Below are positions 52,992-64,000 of a DNA stretch of 64,000 nucleotides, one piece after another; the first letter of the stretch is position 1; every line of letters starts with the position of its first letter. The translations under genes were made by a program, and so were the position numbers. The DNA lies in NCBI GenBank assembly GCA_010909165.1, contig VJWM01000025.1, positions 496,001 through 560,000 of the forward strand, in the 5' to 3' direction. The notes beneath the pieces are model-generated. The model searched no databases. It had not been told where the DNA came from and was given only the letters and a program-made list of their open reading frames with translations. The stretch comes from Anthoceros angustus (lineage: Eukaryota > Streptophyta > Anthocerotopsida > Anthocerotales > Anthocerotaceae).

Positions 52992-54990
52992 GCCCACTAT
53001 CACTTCATCCGGAAGAGCCACTGGGTTCTTGAATGCTCCTGGTTATACCATTTCCATGTGGTCCAATGGACGAAGAGCTCAGACGCTACTACACCCGCTA
53101 TGGCCAATCGCTCTTCCCAAAACCATCCCACCAAAGTAGCCGATGACCATTGAAGACTTGTGGAAGTTCTTAAACTGTCTGTTGTCTTCCACTCCACGAT
53201 AGCCCTATCAGCCGCACTGCATGTTCTCTTTGGCCCTTGGATTTCACCGACCCCAGTGGCGTGAGTGGAGCCGCAATAATCTCCCTCTCGGGACTCCATC
53301 CCGCAACATTGAACACCACCATCTGGCTCCAATGCGCAGTTGGAAACCTGCACCTCGTGACCGTCACAAACACATGACTAGGCAACTCTTGAGTGATTTT
53401 AAACCGATGTTGGAAACCGTGATTATGGAGAGTAAATGTTGCAGACGGACCCCAGTGCCACAAATATTGCTTAAAGTTGGGCACCTCTTTCATAAGATAG
53501 ATCTTTGGTGTCGAGTATAAGCCCTCTCAAGGCAACCGATTAGCTCCGGCAAGGTGTAGGCCTCCTAGCACAATGTAAAAACGGAAAACATTTGATCAAT
53601 CGATCATGGGTATGGCCAACAATTAGAAATCCTAGTTTCACCTTCTTGAAAATACCTCGTCCACTATCACTTCATCCGGAAGAGCCACCGGTTCTTGAAT
53701 GCTCCTCCGGTTATACCATTTCCATGTCAGGTCCAATGGACGAAGAGCTCCACGCTACTACACCCGCTATGGCCAACCGCTCTTCCCAAAACCATCCCAC
53801 CAAAGTAGCCGATGACCATTGAAGACTGGAAGTTCTTAAACGCCTGTTGTCTTCCACTCCGATTGCCCTATCAGCCGCACGCATGTTCTCTTTGGCCCTT
53901 GGATTTCGCCTGACGCAGCGGGCGTGAGTGGAGCCGCAATAATCTCCCTCTCTCGGGACTCCATCCCGCAACGTGAACACCACCATCCGGCTCCAATGCG
54001 TGATGGAAAAGCTTGCACCTCGTGACCTACAAACACATGACTAGGCAACTCTTGAGTGATTTTAAGCGATGTTGGAAACCGTGATTATGTAGAGTAAATG
54101 TTGCAGACGGACCCCAGTGGCCACAAATATTGCTTAAAGTTGGGCACCTCTTTCATAAGATAGATCTTTGGTGTCGAGTATAAGCCCTCTCAAGGCAACC
54201 GATTAGCTCCGGCAAGGTGTAGGCCTCCTAGCACAATGTAAAAACGGAAAACATTTGATCAATCGATCATGGGTATGGCCAACAATTAGAAATCCTAGTT
54301 TCACCTTCTTGAAAATACCTCGTCCACTATCACTTCATCCGGAAGAGCCACCGGTTCTTGAATGCTCCTCCGGTTATACCATTTCCATGTCAGGTCCAAT
54401 GGACGAAGAGCTCCACGCTACTACACCCGCTATGGCCAACCGCTCTTCCCAAAACCATCCCACCAGCGATGACCATTGAAGACTGGAAGTTCTTAAACGC
54501 CTGTTGTCTTCCACTCCGATTGCCCTATCAGCCGCACGCATGTTCTCTTTGGCCCTTGGATTTCGCCTGACGCAGCGGGCGTGAGTGGAGCCGCAATAAT
54601 CTCCTCTCTCGGGACTCCATCCCGCAACGTGAACACCACCATCCGGCTCCAATGCGTGATGGAAAAGCTTGCACCTCGTGACCTACAAACACATGACTAG
54701 GCAACTCCTCGCGAGTGATTTTAAACTGATGTTGGAAACTGTGATTATGTAGAGTAAATGTTGCAGACGGACCCCCAGGCGGCCACAAATATTGCTTAAA
54801 GTTGGGCACCTCTTTCATAAGATAGATCTTTGGTGTCGGAGTATAAGCCCTCTCAAGGCAACCGATTAGCTCCGGCAAGGTGTAGGCCTCCTTCAGATTT
54901 AGCACAACGGAAAAACGGGAAAACATTTGATCAATCTGATCATGGGTATGGCCAACAATTAGAAATCCTAGTTTCACCTTCTTGAAAATA
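52992..54990. repeat. Triplicated segment of the DUF7869-type gene, about 664-bp unit
   Basis: Copies begin at about 52,992, 53,656 and 54,319, each with CACTATCACTTCATCCGGAA and ending near AACATTTGATCAATCGATCA. The third copy is the most complete (it keeps TTCAGATTTAGCAC, absent in the others). Copies 1 and 2 carry many short gaps. Confidence 0.92.
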
Positions 54991-55553
54991 CCTCGGTCCA
55001 CTAACATGGCGCAATACGCCAACACTTCTTGGTTCTTATTCTAAGCAGCTGTATTGTCCATCTGCAGGTAAAGAGTTTGAGGCAACTGGCCCTCCCATCC
55101 GTTAATAACATGCTGGACTATAGCAATTGTCCCGTTAGGGTCATTTCGCAGATTTGGATAGCTCGTAAACATAAGTTCTCATGTATTTGTTAAACACCAA
55201 AACTCCAACCACATGGATGAGACGAGCAAAGACTATCCACATCTTTGGGCACTCATGGAAATGAGGCAACTCTTTTCTTTTGGTCCATACCATCTATCGC
55301 AATCCCAGTGTACTTGGTCGGTTGAGCCATACACTTGCCGCGATGCTTTGCCATTTTCGCCCGCTCCATCTGTTGTTGATCCCGGTGGTAATTGAGGAGT
55401 TCCCTAAGTCTATCGCACATACCGCATAAGTGCCATCAATAGCAGCCCCGAACAACTCCAGTCCAGCGCTACTGCTACATCAACCTTTAATGAACCCCAA
55501 AGAATGTGGTCTAGGGTTTTCCGACAACTACTATAAAAAGGACACCTAGCAAT

Positions 55554-55569
55554 CACCGGACATCCCGTG
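55554..55569. repeat. Near-palindrome variant, copy 3
   Basis: CACCGGACATCCCGTG, one base from the 16-mers at 41,936 and 52,232. A further variant, CACCGGACGTCCCGGT, is at 56,928-56,943. Confidence 0.5.
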
Positions 55570-56012
55570 CTTAAAAAAGGGAGAGCGGTTCATACTCGCA
55601 CCTTGCTCCTGTCTTTCCGCGAATTTTCGCTTTAAGCTTCTCACATCACATCGAGAATCGGTTGCATCTTGGAATCTTGACGGAAATGCCGTATCCATGC
55701 AAAAATAGCTATAACAAACATGAGTGGTAATTGCTCTAGCGCGCCTAGCATACTCAATGTAAATCTCCTCTTTTGTGAATGTATCCGGTAGGTTGAACAC
55801 TTCCCTGTTGGGTAGTCTTTCCACGTTTCTTTTGAAAAACATATCCATCCACATGACACGCAATCCGTATGAAGTTGGAATTTTACAGCCCTCGGCAAAC
55901 CTAGTCCCTTCGACTCGGCCCGGGCATTCCGATATCGTAGTGCACCAATACGTAAAACTCGTAATGCCTTACACAAATTGAAACCTTCCCATGTGGCAGC
56001 TTGTTCACCCAT

Positions 56013-57083
56013 CCGGTCACCATACTGCTTTCCTCGCCTTCGACAACATCAATAAGGTCTTGCAAATGCTGCTCGCCCCTTTTGTCATGGAAAAAAAGAA
56101 CAACGAAGTGACTTCACCGCCATTCCCCGCCTTGCTAAACACTTTTCGCATAACATTGTCTCTTCATGTCCGCTGAAAGCTTCGCCGACATGCTTCGCCA
56201 AGACATGATCCTTAACCCTTGCAAAGACGGTTCTTTGTTGAGCAAACAACCCTATCGCGAGATTGCAACTCCAACCCCCGACTTAGGATTAGCGACATTT
56301 CGGCAAATCTTCATTGTGATCTAGTGCCAGCACATCTCCAAACAAGGCAATTGGATCACGTACCAGGTTTGGTCGCTCTGGCCGCCTCCTGGCAGGTCCT
56401 CCATGACCCAATGCCGCGAAGTCGAAACAAGTCTACGATCACATGCATCTTCTCACCGCAGTCAGGAGACTCACCAACACTCTGCCGTAATCCGTGTTGT
56501 TGTCATTCGTGCCATGTGGTGTGACACAAGGTTGATGGTACTCTTGCGAAGCACACCATGGACTTGTTGTAGGTGCCACCTTGTCACCTTCCGCTGGCCA
56601 GAGCCACCCGCTTGCGTGGATTTGGATCGAGAACATCCTTGCCAATTTCTTGGCACCGCGATTTGAATGCACTATATAGTGCCGCAGTCGCCGAGGTGGG
56701 CCGAGGTTGCGCCGCCGGTGGTGGATATCGGGGCCGCCCGGCGATGTCGAGCTCGGACATGCCGGTCCACATGTGCCGCAATTTGTTCGGTCTCACGCCT
56801 GCCCGAGTCCATCCGGATCAAACAAGTAAAGGTCTCCATCACTTGTACCGGCCCAACGATCACCCAAAGAAGTCGGTTTGATCCAAATCCGATGCGTGTC
56901 CGGGTCTTCGTTCAAAGAAGCGCCTTTCACCGGACGTCCCGGTTTACCTGCCGAACGCCTTGAATGTCGACCATCACGTGGAATTTGACACATTGCCTAG
57001 TGGACCCCCATGCCTAGCATCCGCCGTACCTCGCCGCCAAGTCCACGATATCCCACTCGGGCACATGGCCGATGTCATCATCA
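56013..57083. other. No gene recognised
   Basis: GC-rich sequence with frames of 60-102 codons on both strands (56,219-56,993). None shows a motif I recognise. It may be the upstream part of the DUF7869-type gene in decay, cut by the LTR at 57,084. Confidence 0.4.
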
Positions 57084-57300
57084 TGACAATATTCTAGAGA
57101 TGCTAGAAGATGCAGACAAGAGCAAACTTGTCATAGAGAAAACAAGACAATATATTAAGTGATCAAAAGAGTGTCTTATATACATAAGTTGTTTAACTCT
57201 AAGTGACCTTTCATTATACAACCCTAATTACTTAACCCGTGACCGTGGTTATATATATACAATACAACCCCAGTGGGTCATCCCTGGAGGGGTTAACACA
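57084..57300 (-). repeat. 3' LTR of minus-strand copia
   Basis: 217 bp, TGTGTTAACC at its start and ATATTGTCA at its end (minus strand). TATATATA in the middle is the likely core promoter. Confidence 0.9.
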
Positions 57301-57311
57301 CCCCCTTAACC
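57301..57311 (-). promoter_or_regulatory. Polypurine tract
   Basis: GGTTAAGGGGG on the minus strand abuts the 3' LTR. Confidence 0.7.
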
Positions 57312-57499
57312 ACGCCGCTGGTTAGAAGTTGTAGGCGTGTGCGCGCGAATCTTCGTGGTGATGAAGAGCCGCAATGCCGGAAAGGACGGCCAAAGCAAAG
57401 TTGCAGTGAGGTGAACGATTAGATGCACTAAGCTTCATCCGCTCGTCCCACTCGTGATGTGAGCAATTGTCCATCAATGCTTTGTAGAAGAGAAGGGTA

Positions 57500-59206
57500 G
57501 ATAGGAGTCAGTCAACCAAACCCAGAGCTTCCTTGTGGAAATTGTGCTCGTGTTGACAAACACTTGGTCAACAAGTCGGCGTTGTTCACTCTGGCACATG
57601 TTCAATCAGATCACCTTCCGTCAGGGCCGGACGTGGTGTAATTTCAATGTGCTCCGTCCGAGCATGAAAACGAGGGTTCCCAACCAAAGAAATTGTAGAC
57701 ATGTTGTCGCAATATAAAGTTGTAGGAATCTTCGTTGAAGTTCGCGGCTAGGAATGATCGCTCCCACTCGCTTCTTTGGTCGACTCACAAAGCCTTGTAC
57801 TCGACTGGATGATAGAGCCACCCGCTTCTCGAGCTCCAGCTCACGGCGGCCCCGACAAGAGAAAGCACAGGCGACACACTCCTACTCATCCGGATCGCCT
57901 CCAAGATTTGCATATCCAACCAAGGTGATATTCGATCCATGCCTTGAAAGCATAGTCCATGTGTTGAAGTGCCCTTCAAGTAGCGGAGGATCCTTTGACG
58001 CAATCCAATGCTCGACCGCTTCTCCAAAATTGGGAAGTGACCGACAAGATGTCGGATATCCGTCTTGTCCAAAGAAATGATATAGTTCAAGCACCCTACG
58101 ATGACGATATGGCACTTGGCTCATGAGTTCTGATCGGTGTCATCCGTGAGATTGGAGGAAGTGAGCTTGACCCCAACACAACCGTGTGTGCCGACGGCTT
58201 TGCATCTTGCAGTTGAAGCGAATGGTCTCGTTGATATACTTGGTCCGTGAAGGACAAGAGTGTGGTTAGCTCTATCCCTAAGGAGCGAACCCCAAGAACA
58301 AAGGTGAGTTCTCCAATGTCCTTCATGTCATATCGCAGCAGCATGGCCTTCACCCAATCCAGCAGATCCCTATTATTTGACGCGAGGATTGCGTCATCAA
58401 CATACAAAGCCAATATCACAAGATATCCTCCTTTGCAATATATGTAGACGTTGGCGCCCGTAGGTTCTGATGAAACCAATGGACTTGAGGTACTTGTCGA
58501 TACACTTGTACCACTCTCGAGCACTTTGCTTGAGTCCATATAAGGTCTTCTTCAATTTGCACACCCAACTGGATGTTCCGGATCGACAAAGCCCTCAGTG
58601 GTCCATATAGATATCTTCCTCTAATTCTCCATAGAGGAAGGCTGCTGAGACATCCATTTGCTCCGGATCCCGCCTCAGCACCGCAAGGCTAGGATCATCC
58701 TCGATGGATTGTGTCTTGACGACAGGCTGAAAGTTTCGTTGAAGTCCACACCGCTACTTGTGAGAAGCCGCGAGCAACAAGACGTGATTTGTAAGCCATG
58801 TCCCCTTGTGCGTCAGCTTATGTTTGAACACCCACTTGCACCGCCTTCCAAAGCAGTAAGGGCAAAGTTCCCATGTTCCATTCTTCATCAAGGAGTCATA
58901 CTCGTCTTGAATTGATGGAAGCCAATGGTGTTTGTGTGCACCTTTTATAGCCTCCTTGTAGGTTTGAGGTTCTGCTGGGTGAGGTGTGCTGGTGGAGGAG
59001 GCTTCACATAGCCTAGCAGATTGTGGGAGACGGAAGTCCTCTGACTCATAGGGTCTGGAGGTCCAGCTATCTCGAGATGGACGAGACCGGCTTGGATATC
59101 TCCTTTCGTCAACAATAGGTTCAACCTGAATGGGAGCACCATCTGGTTCTGCATTGACAACATCATCGGTCAAGTCAAGAACCTGGTCATCCCGACTGCC
59201 TCGCAC
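57500..59206 (-). pseudogene. Copia reverse transcriptase and RNase H (minus)
   Basis: 59,000-58,750 has TYKEAIKGAHKHHWLPSIQD, EYDSLMKNGTWEL and WVFKHKLTHKG. 58,470-58,350 has LVILALYVDDAILASNNRDL with catalytic YVDD, then YDMKDIGELTFVLGV. 58,090-57,785 includes GLRQRILRYLKGTSTHGLCF, and 57,720-57,640 has YCDNMSTISL of RNase H. The RT segment between about 58,740 and 58,540 (motif A region) is spread over frames with stops. Confidence 0.87.
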
Positions 59207-59417
59207 TGCGTGGTCCTCATCAGAAAGAGGATCTGCTTCAAGTTGCTCAAGTATGTCTTGCTCAAGTGGCTGTTGCTCAGGAACATGATCTGCTTCATGC
59301 TCTTCAACATCGAGGGGTGAGCAGGTGGAACAATAGTAGGTTGGGAGGGCTGCAACGTAGGTATCAATGGTACTATAGATGCTGGAAATCCACCGAATCG
59401 CTACGGAGAAGACACGC

Positions 59418-60107
59418 TCATAGATGCATCTTGTGGGTACACGGAGGGGGAGTCATCAAAACCAAGGTCAGCAGTTGCAGGTGAATCAGGTGCGGGTGGA
59501 GAAGAAGTAACGAAGCTTGAGGCTTGACAAGCTCTTTGAAGGTGACGCTCCGAGCAAAAATCAACGATCGAGTAGGAGGGTCATAGAGTTTATACGCCTT
59601 GGTTTCTTCTCCATAACCAATGAAAACCAAAGGTCTTGCCCTATCCTCGAGCTTCCTACGCTGTTCTGAATGGATATAGGCGTAAGCTGGTGAGCCGAAT
59701 ACCCTGAGGTGAAGCAGACTTGGTTTCCGCTTCCATATCACTTCAAACGGAGTGCGATCAGGCACAGCTGTTGTTGGAAGTCGATTCAAGATATATGTGG
59801 CAGTAACAACTGCCTCCGCCCAGTAGGCTTTGCTGAGGCCTGACCAAGCTAGCATGGCACGTGTCATGTTGAGCAGGGTCTGGTTGCAGTGCTCAGCTAC
59901 TCCATTTTGTTGTTGAGTATATGGGATACTTAGCTGACGTGTGATCCCTTGAGCTGCAAGGTAATCATTAAATGGAGAGTTAACAAACTCACTACCATTA
60001 TCTGACCTCAAGCATCGGAGGTAACATTCTGTTTGCCTTTGAACCATGATGATCCACTCTTTGAAGAACTGGAAGGTCTCGATTTCCTCTTCATTGGGTA
60101 TGTCCAA
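59418..60107 (-). pseudogene. Copia integrase (minus)
   Basis: 229 open codons. CLRSDNGSEFVNSPFNDYLA holds the second catalytic Asp, and YTQQQNGVAEHCNQTLLNMT the catalytic Glu. The C-terminal region follows (TPFEVIWKRKPSLLHLRVFG, DRARPLVFIGYGEETKAYKL, SLIFARSVTFKELVKP). The first Asp region, right of 60,107, is in another frame. This is the best preserved copia integrase in the window. Confidence 0.9.
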
Positions 60108-60430
60108 GAGTAGCTATCAAGTCATCTGTTATTGTTAAATAATAGAGGGAGCCACCAAGAGAGGGAACATGTATCTTGCCGTATATATCAAGATGGACAA
60201 GATCTAGGATGTTAGTGACCTAAAAGCGACATTGGTAGGAAAGGGTAACTCCTTTTGCTTTGCAACTATGCAAGAGTCGCACAAAGGAAGTTCCTTAAAG
60301 CACCTAGGTAAGGGCTCTATAGCATTCTAACTTAGACATCTTAAGGAGCTTGTCCTTGTTAGCATGTCCTAGTCTAGCATGCCAAAGCTGAGCTAGGTGG
60401 GCTTGTGACCGTGAAGCAACATGAGCACTT

Positions 60431-60830
60431 CTAGCAAAGCGCACATGAAAGGTCTAACCTGTAGAGATCATGCTCTAATAGGCCTCTGGCCACCACGGAA
60501 CTAGTTGGGCCCCTGGTGGTTAGCAAGCAGCTAGAAGGCGTAAAGGTTAGATCAAAACACTTCATGTGCATAAGTTGACTAACAAATAACAAGTGCTTGG
60601 CCATGTTAGGAACATACAAAACGTCATCAAGCCGAATGAGGCTACCATCTGGCTTAAGAAAATGACAAGTACCCTTCCCCAAAATCTTCAGCTCGAACGA
60701 GTGAGCTCGTCACCTAACAAAGACCTTCTCGTATGTATTTATGGAGTAAAATTACTCATCAAACTTCGTTGTTGCGATGTGAGATGTAGCCCCTGAATCC
60801 AAGTACCAAGCATCATGTGTCTTGGGGGCT
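60431..60830 (-). pseudogene. Copia aspartic protease region (minus)
   Basis: AWYLDSGATSHIA at about 60,815-60,775 contains the catalytic DSG. After frame changes, 60,682-60,431 reads GTCHFLKPDGSLIRLDDVLY, VPNMAKHLLFVSQLM and ARGLLEHDLYRLD, the normal link to the GAG-pre-integrase domain. Confidence 0.82.
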
Positions 60831-60959
60831 TGGATGTGGACAAGTCGTCATCACAACCGGCCGCTTGCCTTGTCCTTGTCCTTGAAACCGTGTTGGCCTC
60901 ACCTCTATGAGTCTTCTCGGCCTTCTTAGGTTCTCCATTTTTCTTTTACGACACTCCCG

Positions 60960-61990
60960 CCTCCCAATGGCCGGGAGAGCCGCACGCCATGTGCTCCAAC
61001 CTCTTGGTTTGACCCGGCTTGGTGTTTCACTTAGATGTGCTAGGTGTAGAAAAGTTTCTACCCTTGTATTGTGAACGAGGTTTAGAGGTAAAAAGGACTT
61101 TATCTATTTTAGTACGCCCAAAAAGAGAATGAGAACCACTACGTGATTGCTCTTCTTGGAACAAGGCTCCTACAACATCGGTAAAGCTAATCTGCACTTT
61201 TTGTCCTGCAGCTGCGACTCTGCCTGCATCTCTAAGTGAGGCTCCGTAACTAGAGACAAAAGGCTGATAGCTTGAAGGAAGACTTGTAAGGAGTTGGGCT
61301 ACAGCATCTAAGTCCGACATAGTAGACCCTAATGAAATCACATGATCTAAGGTGCCTAAACTTCCCCACAAAACAAATGCCTTCTCATTGTCACGCATAC
61401 TAAGAGAGAAAAGCTCACTTATTACATAAGGTTAGTATATTTTCACATCATATGTCTCACAAAAGTCGGTTCCATATATCCTCAGCTTTAGCTAAATAGG
61501 CAACATCTGGAACTAGTACCTCGTCAAGGCCGCTTATTAGGAGGGCTCGAGCCACATTGTTGGCGTTGTCCCATCTGTCCTTATCGAATTGATTTGCGGT
61601 AGCTCCAGGTTGTTGGAAGTGTCCGCTCACAACGCCCCATACGTGCCTAGCATCAAGTGCTGCTTGCATGCGGACGCTCCACACGGGGTATTTGTTTCCG
61701 TTGAACCTATCCCGCTCCTTGAACTCAACTGTATACGATGGCTGATAAATTGGTGTGTGTGCCTGTATAGGAAAATTAAAGCCTGCTCCCGATCCAGGCA
61801 AGGCAGGCGGAGGAGGCTCGTAAGTAGGTCCTGGCCCAGGCAAGGGATTTCCATATCCAGCTCCAAGGTTCGGCAACGGGGTTTGGCGAATCCAGCCCCG
61901 TCAGAGGCAAAGGATTCCTGCAACTGCCTCGTAGCTTGCGAGGGTTGAAAATCCCGCTCGGCGCTACTGGAAAACCTGCCTGCATAAAGG
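60960..61990 (-). pseudogene. Copia gag (minus)
   Basis: Gly/Pro-rich N-terminal segment (YEPPPPALPGSGAGFNFPIQ), then VEFKERDRFNGNKYPVWSVR and ARHVWGVVSGHFQQ. After a break at 61,400-61,457 comes SDLDAVAQLLTSLPSSYQPF and VVGALFQEEQSR. A degraded CCHC knuckle (ACGSPGHWEAG) lies near 60,975. The true start is unclear because the open frame begins without ATG. Confidence 0.82.
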
Positions 61991-63755
61991 AGGGAAAGTG
62001 GAAACGCCAGGAGAAGACTCCAGATGGAGAGGCAGTTGCAGGAATTGTGGTCGAAGTGGTATTCGCAGGGTTTGAAGATGAGGCGCCGAGAGTTACGCCG
62101 CAGCGCCTGAGGTCGTGGATGCGCAGGTGTGCTCGAGGAGGCCGCCGCCCACCGAACAAAACCCGCCAGTCAGGCTAGGATGCCACCTGAGCCTGCGGAG
62201 CCAGCCATGGAGTCTAGGCAGCGAGGGTATGGCAACCTCCACTCCGAGAAAACAGCAACCTAGCTGCAGGTTCAGGCTGCGGGCATGCAAAAAACGCATC
62301 GGCAAAGGCGCTAAGGGTTGAGGGAGCTCATGTGGTCGGCATCGCCATCTCGGGTGTCGTCCGGCGGGTCTACGGAGAGGCCCCTCTCGGAGAGGATGGC
62401 TTCAAGCCTGTCGCACGCTCCAGGCTGAGGATCTCACTGTAGATCTGCGGGGACTTGTGCTTGGCTGCAGCGAGCCGCTTGCGCCAATACTCCAGGGCGG
62501 CTTCCTTCTCCTCCTCCGTGAGAGCGAGGCCGGGGCTGCTATGTCTGACTCCGGGTTCTCCGAGTCACAGGCAGGTCGATAGGTGCACCACAAGCGCAGG
62601 CAGCGGCGGGTTTAGGGCCATGGCCGCTTGCGCCGCTCAGACGCCCGCTCTCGCTCAGTGGCGCTCTCTCGTGCGAGGTGTCCCGTGCAAAGCAATTGTT
62701 GATCTCGGTTCCGCAAGGCTCAAGATGGCGGTACGCCTAACTGCTCTTCCAGTGTCGACAGGTGGCGGGGCTCCACGAGCCAGGTGTCGACGAGCACGTT
62801 CTCGCAGATGTGTGTTCGAGATCGACGCGCGCGTGATCCGCGCCACATGCCTACCGCATCGCAAGGTTGCGTGTTTGATTGCAAGGCATCGGCATGATTC
62901 GGTGAGCTCCTTCCTACAAGCTTGCGCCGCTTCAGAAAACACTGGTGCCATTTGAGATCTCCCGTTTCCTGTGCAGGTTGGTGAGGCTGGGAGATCGAGG
63001 CTGTGGCCTCAAAATAAGGTGTGACGACAGCCACTGTGCTCGCCGTTGGCTTCTGATCCCTCTTGCAGATCAAAGCTTCCAAATTGCTGTATCAAAATGG
63101 ATATTTGGGCTTTGAGCAGAGATTTTGAGAGAATCACCGTGAGGGCCTCGATTCTCGCCGCTTGAACTGTGAGCATCAACTTCGCATCCACGATTGGAGG
63201 ATGATGGTGGTGTTGGTGTCTTGGCAGTGTGTGACCGATTGAATTCCTTTTATGTCGCCTATGATTATGTAAGGTGGTCCTAGAGCTGCTAACGCAAACC
63301 CGGTCGCTTGGATGTAGAGGTGAGAAGCTGATGTTAGGGACCCACCATCAAGGAAAACGCAATTTTGCCCTTCCTCGCCAGTTCGCTTGCGACGAAGCTA
63401 AAGTAGCTTCGCTCCGTTTCTCGATTGCTGTTCGAGGCATTTTCAAATGCCGTTGTTCCGCATAGTTTATCTAGCGATGCATGGAAAATTAGGTTGATCT
63501 AGCATCATTAGGAACAATTTTTCGTGAGGGCTGCTAGACTAATCGTGATGCGCAGTGTGGATGTTTTAGAACACACGCCAGCATCCATATTCGTAGGGTG
63601 CCGACGTGTTTGTAAAACATTTCAACACAAGATCATTACCATAAAATAAATTTTTCGGACTAAAATATATAAGGAGGAGTATAATATCTAAGCAAAAATG
63701 CAAGAGCATTTCTTAGATGCTATACCCTCTCCTGTTGCTCTAAGGACAAAATATT
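61991..63755 (-). other. Long leader of minus-strand copia, possible captured sequence
   Basis: About 1.75 kb between PBS and gag, long for a copia leader. A minus-strand frame at 62,574-62,370 reads ALTEEEKEAALEYWRKRL and SPQIYSEILSLERATGLKP, a charged helical segment with host-exon character. Another frame at 63,191-63,009 reads LMLTVQAARIEALTVILSKS. I do not recognise either. A forward 166-codon frame at 62,455-62,955 has no motif. Confidence 0.4.
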
Positions 63756-63767
63756 GACTCGATACCA
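63756..63767 (-). promoter_or_regulatory. Primer-binding site (minus)
   Basis: TGGTATCGAGTC on the minus strand, adjoining the 5' LTR. It is an initiator-Met tRNA type, similar to the PBS at 38,128. Confidence 0.85.
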
Positions 63768-63975
63768 TGACAATATTCTAGAGATGCTAGAAGATGCGCA
63801 TAAGAGCAAACTTGTCATAGAGAAAACAAGACAATATATTAAGTGATCAAAAGAGTGTCTTATATACATAAGTTGTTTAACTCTAAGTGACCTTTCATTA
63901 TACAACCCTAATTACTTAACCCGTGACCGTGGTTATATATATACAACCCCAATGGGTCATCCTTGGGTTAACACA
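63768..63975 (-). repeat. 5' LTR of minus-strand copia
   Basis: 208 bp, matching 57,084-57,300 apart from a CAATA gap, a shortened CCTTGGG stretch and a few substitutions. Confidence 0.9.
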
Positions 63976-64000
63976 TCGGCCACTAGTCCGCTGCTCACCA

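Larger units (their letters stand above)
52339..56012 (-). pseudogene. Transposon-type gene with DUF7869-like domain
   Basis: Minus-strand gene in pieces. N-terminal part 56,012-55,546 has NLPDTFTKEEIYIEYARRAR and YSYFCMDTAFPSRF. The middle, 55,400-55,040, has HFHECPKMWIVFARLIHVVG, VLVFNKYMRTYVYE and a QMDN-type segment near 55,060. The core, 55,025-54,780, has LAYCAMLVDRGIFKKVKLGF, then IVGHTHDQIDQMFSRFSVVL and TLPELIGCLERAYTPTPK. The C-terminal part, 52,773-52,339 (ATG-led frame of 144 codons), is charged and ends VGPERVLRSRTVNT. The GHTHDQIDQ block is the signature of DUF7869 proteins, which occur in transposon-like loci. I infer a DDE-like fold but cannot show catalysis. Stops and frameshifts are frequent. 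The near-palindrome at 55,554 lies inside. Confidence 0.65.
57084..63975 (-). mobile_element. Ty1/copia element with both LTRs (minus)
   Basis: 6.9 kb. The LTRs lie at 63,768-63,975 (5') and 57,084-57,300 (3'). The minus strand runs PBS, a long leader, gag, protease, integrase, RT, RNase H and polypurine tract. The LTRs differ by a 5-bp and a 4-6-bp gap and several substitutions, so insertion is older than that of the element at 42,746. No matching target-site duplication was found (CATCA on the left, TCGGC on the right). Confidence 0.92.

Noticed and set aside
62455-62955. 166-codon forward ORF in the copia leader
   Set aside because: No motif, high Arg/Ala from GC bias, and antisense to the more protein-like minus frame.

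Overview
This window looks like nuclear DNA of a land plant, most likely a seed-free vascular plant (fern or lycophyte). The reasons are PLS-class pentatricopeptide repeat (PPR) genes with an AWKxPGQSWWTD-type E-domain tail, F-box/kelch-like genes, plant-type Ty1/copia and Ty3/gypsy elements primed by initiator-Met tRNA, and degenerate copies of the plant telomere heptamer. No bacterial-style operons, ribosome binding sites, CRISPR arrays or RNA genes were recognised. The species cannot be fixed from the sequence alone.

Layout. 1-1.7 kb: decayed non-LTR-type reverse transcriptase (minus). 2.6-3.5 kb: 3' end of a Ty3/gypsy pol with integrase and a C-terminal PHD finger (minus). 3.5-10.9 kb: copy A of a segmental duplication (PPR-1 fragment, PPR-2 pseudogene, an unrecognised protein, an F-box pseudogene, all minus). 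10.9-12.3 kb: loose PPR and F-box fragments. 12.3-13.4 kb: minisatellite, transposon-like debris and a CACTA-type terminus. 13.4-18.5 kb: a scrambled Ty3/gypsy element (minus) facing the 3' end of a second one (plus), forming a large inverted repeat. 18.5-22.9 kb: LTR-like promoter sequence, weak ORFs, a telomere-like 61-bp array and a coiled-coil ORF. 23.0-24.5 kb: an alternating purine/pyrimidine satellite and a higher-order minisatellite. 24.9-26.3 kb: the only intact gene of the window, an F-box/kelch-like gene (plus). 26.5-28.8 kb: a nearly complete PPR gene (minus) with one 2-nt frameshift. 27.9-35.0 kb: copy B of the duplication. 35.0-36.1 kb: Ty3/gypsy gag fragment. 38-41 kb: Ty1/copia element lacking reverse transcriptase. 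42.7-51.7 kb: full-span Ty1/copia element with identical LTRs and a tandemly duplicated, broken interior. 52.3-56.0 kb: transposon-type gene with a DUF7869-like domain, part of it triplicated. 57.1-64.0 kb: a Ty1/copia element (minus) with both LTRs.

The host genes fall into two families, PPR proteins (organellar RNA binding) and F-box proteins (substrate adaptors of SCF ubiquitin ligases). They sit together and were copied as a block. Almost everything else is transposable element or tandem repeat. The most unusual items are two Ty3/gypsy polyproteins ending in PHD fingers, duplication breakpoints that abut opposite halves of Ty3/gypsy elements, and a copia element with identical LTRs around a wrecked interior.
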